DNA of 64,000 bases from positions 19,893,501-19,957,500 of the forward strand of contig OX621242.1 in assembly GCA_951640165.1 (NCBI GenBank), given 5' to 3'. Each line of letters starts with the position of its first letter. Position 1 is the stretch's first letter. The notes beneath the pieces are model-generated. The model worked only from the letters and a program-made list of their open reading frames with translations, was not told the origin of the DNA and searched no databases. This stretch comes from Pseudoips prasinana. Lineage: Eukaryota; Arthropoda; Insecta; Lepidoptera; Nolidae. Below are positions 1 to 9,150 of this stretch, in pieces. A program made the position numbers and the translations under genes.

Positions 1-430
1 AAATTCCACCCTTAAGGGCGTAAAATAGGGAATGTAAGTTTGTATGAAAAATGTGATGTTTTTAAAGTTAAACGCATGGATGGAAATTGGTAACTGGCCT
101 TTCAGTTAAAAATTAAAAATATGTATTACAGGATTTTTGGGAATCCTACCCCTAAGGGCTTAAATAGGGGATGTAAGTTTGTATCAGATATGCGTTATTT
201 TTTAAGTTAAACGAATGAAAATAGGTATTAGGTCCTTCTGTTAAAAATGAAAAATATGTATTACCGGATTTTATTGAATCCTACCCCAAAGGGCTTAAAT
301 AGGGGATGTAAGTTTGTATGAAAATGTGACGTTTTTGAAGATAAACGCATGAAAATTGGTATTTGGCCTTTCCGTTAAAAATATGTATTTCAGGGTTTTT
401 GGGAATTCATCCCCTAAGGGCGTAAAATAT
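1..430. repeat. Tandem array, ~135-bp unit, about 3.2 copies
   Basis: Units begin near 1, 140, 276 and 405. Each carries a CCCTAAGGGC-like block, then GTAAGTTTGTATG, a TTAAACGCATG-like block and an AAAATATGTATT block. Copies differ by scattered substitutions and small indels, so the array is not very recent. The same sequence type occurs as a dispersed repeat in the opposite orientation near 16590-16680. The array runs off the left edge of the window. No coding potential is visible. Confidence 0.8.
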
Positions 431-840
431 AATGCTTATCTATACTATCATGCCTATTTTGACCTCACTTGCATGGGTATTGGTCTTAGTACACAGTAAG
501 AAGCTTAATTCTACGTTGACACTGCTTGACAGCTAATGACATGTATCAAAAATCGATAGATTTCTCTTTTTTTCCTCTATCTCTTGGTGCTAAATTTCAA
601 AAATTCTAGGCCAATGGAAAATTGTCTGAATTATGAGTTAATTAGTGAGTCAGATTCAAGAATTTCATTTATGACCGTAATTGAAGATAAAAATGGAAAT
701 CGGTTGTATACAGTCATGTATAACTTTTGAATATATTTATTTGCAGTAATTAATGGTAGAGGACTTGAAATCAATGTCCAAACGTTCGAAAAGCGCACAT
801 ACCACTTAGTTGCCAGTTATTAAACTTTCGAGCAAGTTAA
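431..840. other. Unannotated AT-rich stretch
   Basis: No convincing open frame, repeat or RNA gene is seen between the tandem array and the tail of the LINE relic. Confidence 0.5.
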
Positions 841-2014
841 ATACAAATAGATAGATAGATAGATAGATAAAACTCTTTATTGTACACCTCAAGAAACAAT
901 ACAAACTGACAACATATACAAATTAATACAGTACAAATGGCGGCCTATCACAAGGTGTGATCTCTTCCAGGCAACCTAGGTAGTGAAAGAATAGAGGAGT
1001 TAAAAGATGGGGTAGTTGCGGGTGCACACAACAAATTTCCTAAAAGGTACTACTGTACCATACTTATAATTATACATATTAACTAATTTATCATGTCTGT
1101 TCATATTATGTAGGTACCTATGATAAATAAACGATCGGCATCTTTGAAAAATAACCAAACCCTTAGCCCGGAGTATTTTCAAGGCTAAGCTTTAAGTAGT
1201 GATCCTTGACAAGTTGTTGGAATCTACTAAGTGTTTGTGCACGCCTAATAGACAATGGCAGCGCATTCCACAAACGAGCACTTTGTACAACAAACGATTT
1301 ATCAAGAAAATTTGTGGAATGCGCTGGTATTTTCAACAGCTGATTATTATTAGATCTCAAGGCTTTCGAATGTGATTCATGTAGGAAAGAAAAACGTTCT
1401 TTAAGATAAGAGGGAGTAGTAGGAATAAACAGTATACTGTATAGAAGTGATAGAATATGAGCATTCCGGCGAAGGCGTATAGGCAGCCACTTGAGTTTAT
1501 TTCGAAATTCAGAGACATGATCATATTTGCGAAGGCCAAATATGAATCTAATGCAAACATTCTGGAGTCGCTCAAGTTTATCCAATTGGGCTTCGGTGAG
1601 ATCAAGATAGCTGACATCTGCATAATCTAGTATTGGAAGAAGGAGGGACTGAGCAAGCATAATTTTGGTGGGTATAGGCAGAAAATTTCAGAATCTTCGT
1701 AGAGATCCCACTGACACGTAAAGTTTCTGACTAACATTTTGCAGCTGTGGACCCCAGGAAAAACAGTGATCAAAATAGACCCCCAAGTTCTTAACTTCAC
1801 GATTTATTTGCAAAATAGTACCCTTAAATAAAAAATTTGGGAGTTGAGAATAACAAACCTTAGACATCATCCTTGAGCTGCCGATAAGAGTGACCTGAGT
1901 CTTAAGAGGGTTAACTTGCAGACCGTATGCACGACTCCACTCACTAATACTGACAAAATCTTTATTAATAGTGCTAACAGCATCAGCCAGCTTATTAAGA
2001 GGAGCTTGTAAGTA
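841..2014 (-). pseudogene. 3' half of Jockey/CR1-type non-LTR retrotransposon (reverse transcriptase C-terminus)
   Basis: Read on the minus strand, this starts with YLQAPLNKL, which directly continues the YADD-LQ motif found at 5588 on the far side of an inserted DNA transposon. The frame continues through a typical RT thumb and C-terminal domain with WSRAYGLQVNP, LGVYFD, LDYADVSYLDL, LKWLPIRLRR and WNALPLSIRR. One in-frame TGA breaks it near 1688. The element ends on the low-coordinate side in a run of TAGA units (about 848-869), read as a TATC-type 3' tail, which is common for this group. It is a dead copy. The clade is judged from RT motifs only, so CR1, L2 or Jockey cannot be separated with certainty. 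Confidence 0.85.
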
Positions 2015-2110
2015 AAGAACAATGGGCAGAATGGGCCCAGTGTTGTAGCATTTTCTTACCTATCTTAAAATGAAGATATGAATAATCTCAACATTTTGTT
2101 CTATGGCAGC
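2015..2110 (+). repeat. Left terminal inverted repeat of the ISL2EU-like element
   Basis: It matches the reverse complement of 5480-5587. Shared blocks are AAGAACAATGGGCA, GGGCCCAGTGTTGTAGCA, TTACCTA-CTTAAAAT and TAATCTCAACATTTT. The left end lacks about 12 bases that the right end has between the first two blocks. Confidence 0.85.
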
Positions 2111-2602
2111 ATTACTCTAAATATTCAAATAAAAAAGTTACAGCGGTTCCAAAAGTCCAATAATTTACCGTTACAAATGCTAATATTATGACCTAATGAT
2201 GCCCGTATATAATTATTATACATTTACGTTGTGTTATTTAATTATGAATAGCATAAATGAACTATTAGAAAGAGACAAAGTACTCAGGGAGCAGGACAGA
2301 ACATGCACTCATGTTGTTAAAAACCGGTTAGCGCAAGTGCAGGTAGCGATCTTTATCGATAGTACAGGAGCGAGCGGGACATACTCATTATCGGAGCGTA
2401 AGAAAGTGAGTGAGATAGCACATAACCATCGCGCTTCCTTGATCGCACTTGCGCCCTTGTCAGTCGTAACGGAGCCATTTTGCAGTGCGCGTGTTTTCTT
2501 TCTTTCTCCACCATTCTTGCTACCTACGACTAACTACTTTGGACTTAATAACGGATTCTTGTGTTTGCCTTACGATTGGACAAGTTGAATAGTTTCATCA
2601 AA

Positions 2603-5190
2603 ATGGAACAACGTGAAAGGTGTATAACGTGTTCTCGGTCGGTATTTCAAGACAGGAATCGACGTACTTTAACCCGCGAACATATGGAAGCGCATCCAGG
2701 CTTCACTAATTATGTTTTGGAGCGGATCAACATAGAAGAGGTCAGTAAAACAGGTTCGTTAAATAAATAATTGTCATAATAATTATAGGTACCTTTGTTG
2801 TAAATATCAGCTTATTTATTCCCGAATCGGGTTGCTTTGTAAGTAATTGTATGTATGTACAACTGTACAGGTACGACATAAAACCAACCAGCAGGGTTTA
2901 ATCAACATAATATATATAACAACTGGATAAAACAGATTATTCGTTAGTATTTTTCATACTTAAAATGTCATCGATGTCATTTTCCCGTCTAACGGGCGCT
3001 GTCAAAAAGCCGTTGTATGTCATGCGATCGTGACACGGGCGCTCTTCCCGCACGTCATATTTGAGTCATAAGCAGAATAGCTTTCGATTTACTGGCACGT
3101 CGAGCCAATAGACATTCGATGGATCAGGACTATCGTGGAAATGGCTTTTCGGCACAACGAACACTTGATCTAATGACTATTTGAAATTGTGATAGGTACG
3201 TCGATGCTATGGATTTTCGACAATTAGGACGTTCGATCTGATGACTTCGGGGAATTAGCCATAATTATGACATTCGAAATCAAGCAGTAAAATCAAATCT
3301 GATAGTTGCCAAATGACACGTTTTTCTGCATATAAACTATCATTCACTTGTATGGGAATATGCACTGTATTTGATCAAAGGACTTTGTATTGGCTTATTC
3401 AGGTTCAACAACTACTTTATTTTTTTCAGGGCACCCTGAATGGAAATCAATACATGTGCTATCGTTGTTGGGTGGCAGAAAATCGCCAAGAAGCCAGGCA
3501 CGTAGAACAAGAACGGAGACAAAACGAAGAACAGCAAGACGAGCAAGTAAATGATGAACAATCGCGTCCTACTACAGTACCAACTTATAAACGGTTAGCA
3601 AATACCTCTCGTCGATGCTTATTTCATGGATGCCTTAATGAAGATCGTCACAGAGTGCCCCATTTCATTAAAATATATTTATTGACAGAACATAACGTAT
3701 ATGTTCCTCAGGATGCACGAATATGTCAAGACCACATACGTTCAAATGAATGGAGCGAATTATATGACCATGCTGAGACGGTATTTACGCCAGATCAATT
3801 GAAAGATATCATTGATACTTTAAAAGACGCTTACAACAAAAAATCCGGCATAGATTTTGATAACATTGAGTCAATTTCTCCCAATGAACTATATTATCGA
3901 ACGGGATTGACGCACGATCAATTCGATATTGTTCTCCAAGAGACTCCATCTCTAACTGAGCAAACAAAACGTCCAAAAACTGTGTTGGGATCTTACTTGA
4001 TGAAAATAAGATCGGGTGAGCCAGATGACAGAATTGCGTGCCATTTAAATGTTAGTAGGAGAACACTGGAGCGTTATTTTAAAATAATACGTGACTGTTT
4101 GACCAGAGAGTTTGTTTTGCGGCATCTGGGTTACGACCACATAAGCCGCGATGAGATTATTGCACACAATCTGACAGTACCAACAGCATTATTTGGACAA
4201 ACCGTAGACCCAAAAGCCATAATACTGTGTGACGGAACTTACATCTACATACAGAAAAGTAAAAACTTCTTGTTCCAAAAAAGAACGTATAGCCTACATA
4301 AGTATAAAAACTTACTAAAACCATTCCTTTTGGTCGGTTCAGATGGTTACATTATTGACATCCTTGGACCCTATGCCGCAACTACCTCAGATAGTCAAAT
4401 AATGACTCAAATAATGGACAATGAAATATACCCCGTTCATTACCTTCTACATGAAAGAGACACATTTATATTGGATAGAGGCTTTCGAGACTCAATACCC
4501 AATATTGAAACCTGTGGTTATGAGCCACATATGCCACCAAGCAAAGACAGAAGTGCGACTCAACTTACAAATGAGCAAGCTAATAAATCAAGATTAATAA
4601 CGATTGTACGTTGGGTCATAGAGGTAATAAACGGATGGTTTAAACGGGACTTTAAAATATTTCGTAACCAATTATTTAATAAGTCATTGCCACATTTCTT
4701 TACTGATTTTCGGATTGCTGGAGCACTGTTGAATGCATTTAGAGAGCCTTTGCGTGACAGTACTTATGCCGCCGCCTTTTCTGAACGAATACATAGCCGA
4801 ATGAGTAACGATAATACATTGGGCAACTATATAGTTGAGCATAACGTAAACCGGCAGCGAGCGTCGTTTGTGACATTGACGGATGAGTCAATAAATGTGC
4901 CGTTCCCAATACTCACAGATGAAGACATTATTTTATTCAGTCTAGGAACATACCATTTAAGTCTGGCACGTTCTTACGTCGGCGAACACTTGCGAGGTGG
5001 CGTTTACAATATTCAGGTGTGTGTAACTCCAAGTCCAAGGATGACAGAATATGGATTAGCAACGGACACCTGGACGTTAATGAGAGGTCGTATTTTATCA
5101 CGACACAGGTCAAATACGACATATTATACTTATATATTGATGAACTCCAATGTTCAGGACATTAATGCTATCCACGCATATTATTGTTAA
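2603..5190 (+). CDS. ISL2EU/Harbinger-like DDE transposase, exons 2603-2740 and 3430-5190
   Basis: Cut-and-paste transposase, expected to bind the element ends and catalyse excision and insertion. Exon 1 (46 codons, MEQRERCITC...) ends at a GTCAGT donor. Exon 2 begins after TTTTTTCAG with GTLNGNQYMC. Both are in phase 0, giving 632 residues. The join brings a CITC pair (7-10) together with CYRC (about 56-59), a zinc-finger-like set that is invisible without splicing. A second Cys/His-rich segment (RCLFHGC to ICQDH) follows, then an HTH-like stretch (IACHLNVSRRTLERYF). The DDE core shows D314 (LCDGTYIY), D395 (ILDRGFRD) and E444 (RWVIEVINGW). No stop or frameshift is seen in either exon. The DDE_4-type core is clear; ISL2EU is preferred over classic Harbinger from the overall motif pattern. 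ISL2EU elements often also encode a YqaJ-type nuclease, which I do not see here. Confidence 0.82.
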
Positions 5191-5479
5191 TGCTTAACAG
5201 GAATGAGGACTGTTGGAGCATGCGCCCATGTCGTCAGTATTATATGGTACTTCGGTATTGGAAGGCATTTAGAAAACTTTGTTGGCCCCGCAAGTGCCTG
5301 GGACGAGATTATTATTGAGAGCAACAACACTCATTAGGACAATTCTTTACAGTTTAGTAAGAACTAACGCCTTATCAATTTTGTATGTGCATCATTAAGC
5401 CAAACTATTAGCATTCGTAACGGAAATTATTGATTATTTAGAACAGCTGTAACTTGTTTTTTTAATGCATTAGAGCTGT

Positions 5480-5587
5480 GCTGCTTTATAGTAAAATGTT
5501 GAGATTACTCGGATCTGTATTTTAAGGTAGGTAAAAAAGTGCTACAACACTGGGCCCACGGTCCATATAAAGTTGCCCATTGTTCTT
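5480..5587 (-). repeat. Right terminal inverted repeat of the ISL2EU-like element
   Basis: It is the complement of 2015-2110, with an extra spacer containing TTTATATGGACCGT. The rest aligns with scattered mismatches, so the two ends have diverged somewhat since insertion. Confidence 0.85.
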
Positions 5588-6330
5588 TGAAGGTCATCTG
5601 CGTAAAGGTGGTAGAAGTCGATTTGAGATAGAATTTATGAAAACTGCGAAAAGTAACGGAGATAAAACGCCACCCTGCGGCACGCCAGCAGTAGTATTGC
5701 ACCAAGAGGAGTAAGAATCATCAATGCATATACGTTGCCGGCGGCCAGACAGGTAACTATGAAACCAGCCAATGACTGTTGGAGATATATTAAGAGAGCG
5801 TAAAATCATCAGCAACACGTCGAAATCTACAGTATTGAAAGCATTACTAAAATCTAATAATGCAAGCACTGTTAGATTACCGTGTTCCATTCCAGTTCTA
5901 ATATCATCCGTAATATGGACCAGGGCTGAAGTAGTGCTATGCCCAGGGCGAAAACCAGATTGGAGAGGATTAAGGAGATTATTAGTACAGAGAAAACTAC
6001 TAAGTTGCTTATGGACTAGACGTTCAAGGACTTTGGAGAGGAAAGGTAATATTGATATAGGACGATAATCGGCAGACGATGCAGGGTTGGACTTTTTGGG
6101 AAGAGGAATGATGTGTGCATCTTTCCATGCAGATGGAAATACACCGTAGGATACAGAATGATTGAGGATGTGACATATAGGAGATAGGATTTCATCAAGT
6201 ATTGGAAGAACCATATTACGGGTGATATTATCGTTGCCCACTGCGTTCGATGCTTAACATCACAAGCAGAAAATTGGCTAAAGCTAAAAGAAGAATAGCT
6301 GGGAGATGGAATGGATGAAAGATAATTCAA
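5588..6330 (-). pseudogene. 5' part of the interrupted LINE: reverse transcriptase fingers/palm
   Basis: The minus-strand frame holds RT motifs in order: DYRPISILPFLSKVLERL, QSGFRPGHSTTSAL, LLDFSNAFNTVD, AGVPQGGVLSPLLF and, after a small frameshift near 5640, YHLYADDLQ. The transposon begins directly after LQ. Upstream, a frameshift near 6241 joins to SFSFSQFSACDVK, after which homology fades near 6330-6390. The endonuclease half is therefore missing and the copy is 5' truncated, as usual for LINEs. It has been silenced by truncation, frameshifts and the insertion. Confidence 0.85.
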
Positions 6331-6710
6331 AGTGCTTGTTTAAGTTGCCCTGTCGAAAGTAGGCAAAGTAGAGGAATTACTATTCAGTGAATTGATATCT
6401 AAATTATTTGGAATTGCATCATTTCGAGCTTTTCCAACTCCTAATGATCGTAAATATTTCCATATTTTTGAAGGATCTCCATTTTCTCCATATTACTTAC
6501 TATTAGGAAATAATCATCCTAATTCGCAAATAACTGCCAGTCTATGTGGTAAAATCCTTATAAAAAGCATTGTCTGTGTTTTTTTGTTAGAGTTAGATCC
6601 CCGCACATGACTACTATTCATGTGACATAGTGGACGGGCATCTATTCATGAAACTAAGAAAATAAATAAAAAGCAGTTTGTAATGTATCAAAAATATTGC
6701 TGTAATAAAA
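6331..6710. other. Unannotated stretch
   Basis: Short open frames here show no recognisable motifs, and I see no repeat structure. It lies between the truncated LINE end and a foldback. Confidence 0.4.
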
Positions 6711-6750
6711 ATGATGCATTTAGTATGGCTTCCCATACTAAATGCATCAT
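6711..6750. repeat. Perfect foldback, 18-bp arms, 4-nt loop
   Basis: Arms are 6711-6728 (ATGATGCATTTAGTATGG) and 6733-6750. The short loop and the lack of other copies suggest a local inverted duplication and not an element end. Confidence 0.9.
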
Positions 6751-6810
6751 CTGATCGTAATCGTAATTTTTTGTTTGGGAAGTTAGTCTTACTTTTTGTG
6801 TGTTTTGCAG

Positions 6811-7215
6811 AGTCGCCGACCCGGGTTTTGAACCCATGACCTCGTTCATGGGTTCAAATCCCGGGTGGGGCTAAAAGTGATTTTGGGACTTTTCTGTAAA
6901 AAGAAAAACTTCAATTTCAATCATCTTTCAATTCCAACTCCCAGTCTTCAGGCTGATGCTGAGAATCTGCCTGAAGTGTGGGAGTTGGCGGTATTATACC
7001 TACCCCCGTGCCTTGGAGAGTACGTAAATCCGTCGGTCGCGAACCTGACCTCTTTCCGGTCGTGTCGCTAGGCGTCCCATCGGATCATGAGGGTGATGGA
7101 ATAGAAAGTGCTCCTCTGTTTGCGCACACACTTGTGCACTACAATATGTCCCGCGCAGATGGCTAATCTCTATTGAGACTGACCGCCGTGGCCGAAATTC
7201 GGCTAGCAGGACATT
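6811..7215 (+). repeat. Dispersed tail-type repeat fragment with a mirrored tRNA-like B box
   Basis: 6846-6866 carries a tRNA-like B box (GGTTCAAATCC within CATGGGTTCAAATCCCGGG). Its reverse complement with one mismatch stands just upstream at 6819-6839, separated by 6 nt. From about 6905 the sequence is a moderately GC-rich block ending GACCGCCGTGGCCGAAAT and ACATTATTATTATT, a type of LINE/SINE tail I recognise as widespread in Lepidoptera. No intact gene is present. Confidence 0.6.
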
Positions 7216-8196
7216 ATTATTATTTATTATGTTATAACTTGTATATAGTTGATCTGAGCCTGTGTGTGTGTTTCCATAGTCCAGGCGTTGTCTTAAGGCG
7301 CAGAAATCAGGGCATTTACCATAATAAATTGGAAAAATATGCCTTTCCCATATTTAGAGGTCATTGCAAAAAATGGCAAATGAAAACTTCTACGAAATTT
7401 TTTTTTTAAATTACGATGACCGAAGAAAGCATTAAATTATTGTATAGGTAGGTATATAGTGTAAATCATAAAAATTTTCGAGCGACATTGCTTTAAATAA
7501 AATCTTTAGGTGCGTGCATACTCTCAAAGATGTCTGAAAAAAAAGCAACGGTACACATACCGGGAAAAAGTGTCCGGTAAATAAAAGTTTAAATCGAATT
7601 TGTGTTTTATTTGATGAAAATTGTAATTCATAAATTTTACATTAAAATTATTTACAATGCCATAATACAACACGAACGGGCGGTCAGCTCGCTGACATAC
7701 TTATTTACACAAGCTACGTTGTTGGTTCTGCTTTATATAGACATACTGTGGACAGAGTGCTTAGTAGGAGTTTGCACGAAACGCAACGGAAACTACATTT
7801 CGAACCATAACCTATATATCGAGTGAAGACTTATATAACCAGTGGTCTGTTCATTACGATCAATGCATTTATCGAAAACTATGTTAGTTTCAAGATGCAA
7901 AACTCTTACTAAACTTACAACTATATTACTTAATATTAAAAGGCAACAAAATAACAGGCGGTGGTATTCATTAGCAGGACCACCTACGATACAAATATTA
8001 TGCGGTGGGTAGGCGCTTTTATTTCGAAGATGAGATAACAATTCATTTCAGATGAATGGCGAACTTCCATAGGCTGATGAGGTAAAGTACTCGTAATCAC
8101 TCACGGAATTCTGAGATACATCGTAGGAATTAGAAGATGGTAAATGTAACTAAACTTAGTGTCTAACTTGCCTATTTTGGTGGTAGTAAAACTACT
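7216..8196. other. Unannotated AT-rich stretch
   Basis: Only short chance frames are seen. No splice-framed coding block or repeat border is recognised. Confidence 0.4.
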
Positions 8197-8677
8197 CCTG
8201 TCCAGATAAGGCGTTTTACGCGCGAGTGCACTCGCGCGTCTCAATTTCTATTCCGTCCAGATACCGCGTTTCAGGCGCGTTTCTATACGAGCCTGAAACG
8301 CTGGGAGGGATCCAGTCAGTTGCAAACATGGACTCGGAGACAGCGATTGTGTTGTGGCTTGCATACCGTCGATGGAAACGTCGTAAACATTACACAAACA
8401 TTTAGTTATCACGCTCCATTTTAAATAAAATAAGTCCACTCGCAACGAACTCGCGCGTAGTACTGGACGCAGCAATGGCGCTCGAGTATCTCGACTCGCG
8501 CGGCGCTCGCGCGTAAAACGGGCGAGTCGAGAGTCCCGCGCATTGCACGCGTTTTACGCGCGATTGATGGAACGCGCGTAGGCATCTGGACGGGACATAT
8601 GTAGCTCTAGTATCTGGGGTACGCGCGAGTGGCACCGCGCGCGTGCACTCGCGCGTAAAACGCCTCATCTGGACAGG
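8197..8677. mobile_element. 481-bp Harbinger-like miniature element with CpG-rich inverted ends
   Basis: The ends are CCTGTCCAGATAAGGCG (8197 onward) and the complement of CCTGTCCAGATGAGGCG (ending 8677). Each continues with TTTTACGCGCGAGTGCAC. The interior is also rich in CGCGCG and contains GCGCGAGTGCACTCGCGC, itself a palindrome. The element is far more GC-rich than its surroundings. An open frame at 8328-8405 resembles the start of a Harbinger-type protein, so this is probably an internal-deletion derivative. A target duplication could not be fixed. Confidence 0.75.
8328..8405 (+). pseudogene. 25-residue remnant of a Harbinger-type transposase start
   Basis: The frame runs from ATG through MDSETAIVLWLAYRRWKRRK to a TAG. 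Harbinger transposases in insects often begin with a short acidic start followed by a run of Arg/Lys and Trp, which this resembles. The DDE core is absent. It lies inside the miniature element at 8197-8677 and is best read as leftover coding sequence, not a working peptide. Confidence 0.45.
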
Positions 8678-8835
8678 CTCTTAACCAACTTTTAATATCT
8701 GTTCAGTAAATTACGATTTTTTGATAAGCGTGTCAGTTTTCGGTTAAAGATCAATTAAAAAATCTTCAATCAACATATTTAATATTTTAATTACGACTTT
8801 TTTATTCGAGGGTCCATACACGTAGTCACTCAATC

Positions 8836-9150
8836 AAACGAATCTATAAAGAATTCGATACATTTACTTTAGGAGTTGAAACTCTGTAGGTTAATTACTT
8901 TAAACTGCGACATTTGTTGGAGATTAAAAATAAATGTAAATTTACGTGAGGCGTAATTTAACATTTTTTTAATCTCCAACAAATGTCACAATTTAAAGGA
9001 ACGAATAACAATTGAACGAATCTATAAAGAATTCGATTCATCATTCTCTTATCCAGTTTAAATTCCTATATCTGCTGAGCTATAGGAATTTAAACTGTTT
9101 CCTTGACATTTGTTGGAGATTTAAAAAAATTTTAAATTACGCCTCATGTC
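8836..9150. repeat. Cluster of related direct and inverted repeats
   Basis: CGAATCTATAAAGAATTCGA occurs near 8839 and 9016. GACATTTGTTGGAGATTAAA occurs at 8909-8930, inverted at 8966-8987, and again in direct form near 9104, each time next to an AAATTACGCCTCA-like block. Between them, 9054-9070 and 9081-9097 form a perfect 17-bp foldback with a 10-nt loop. The likely source is a small foldback element plus a partial second copy. Confidence 0.75.

Larger units (their letters stand above)
2015..5587 (+). mobile_element. Complete ISL2EU/Harbinger-like DNA transposon nested in the LINE
   Basis: The element is bounded by inverted ends starting AAGAACAATGGGCA on the left and its complement at 5574-5587. 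After a 4-nt versus 16-nt spacer the ends continue with GGGCCCAGTGTTGTAGCA and further matching sequence for about 80 bp. Between them lies one transposase gene in two exons. Joining the outer flanks rebuilds the LINE reading frame (YADD-LQ then IYLQ), so this is a real insertion. The exact outer base (2015-2017 and 5585-5587) and any target duplication are not resolvable by eye. ISL2EU elements are usually described with a 2-bp duplication and Harbinger with a 3-bp one; I cannot confirm either. Confidence 0.85.

Noticed and set aside
2196..2588. 130-codon frame at the left of the ISL2EU-like element
   Set aside because: No motif and poor composition; it precedes the real ATG at 2603 and is probably leader sequence.
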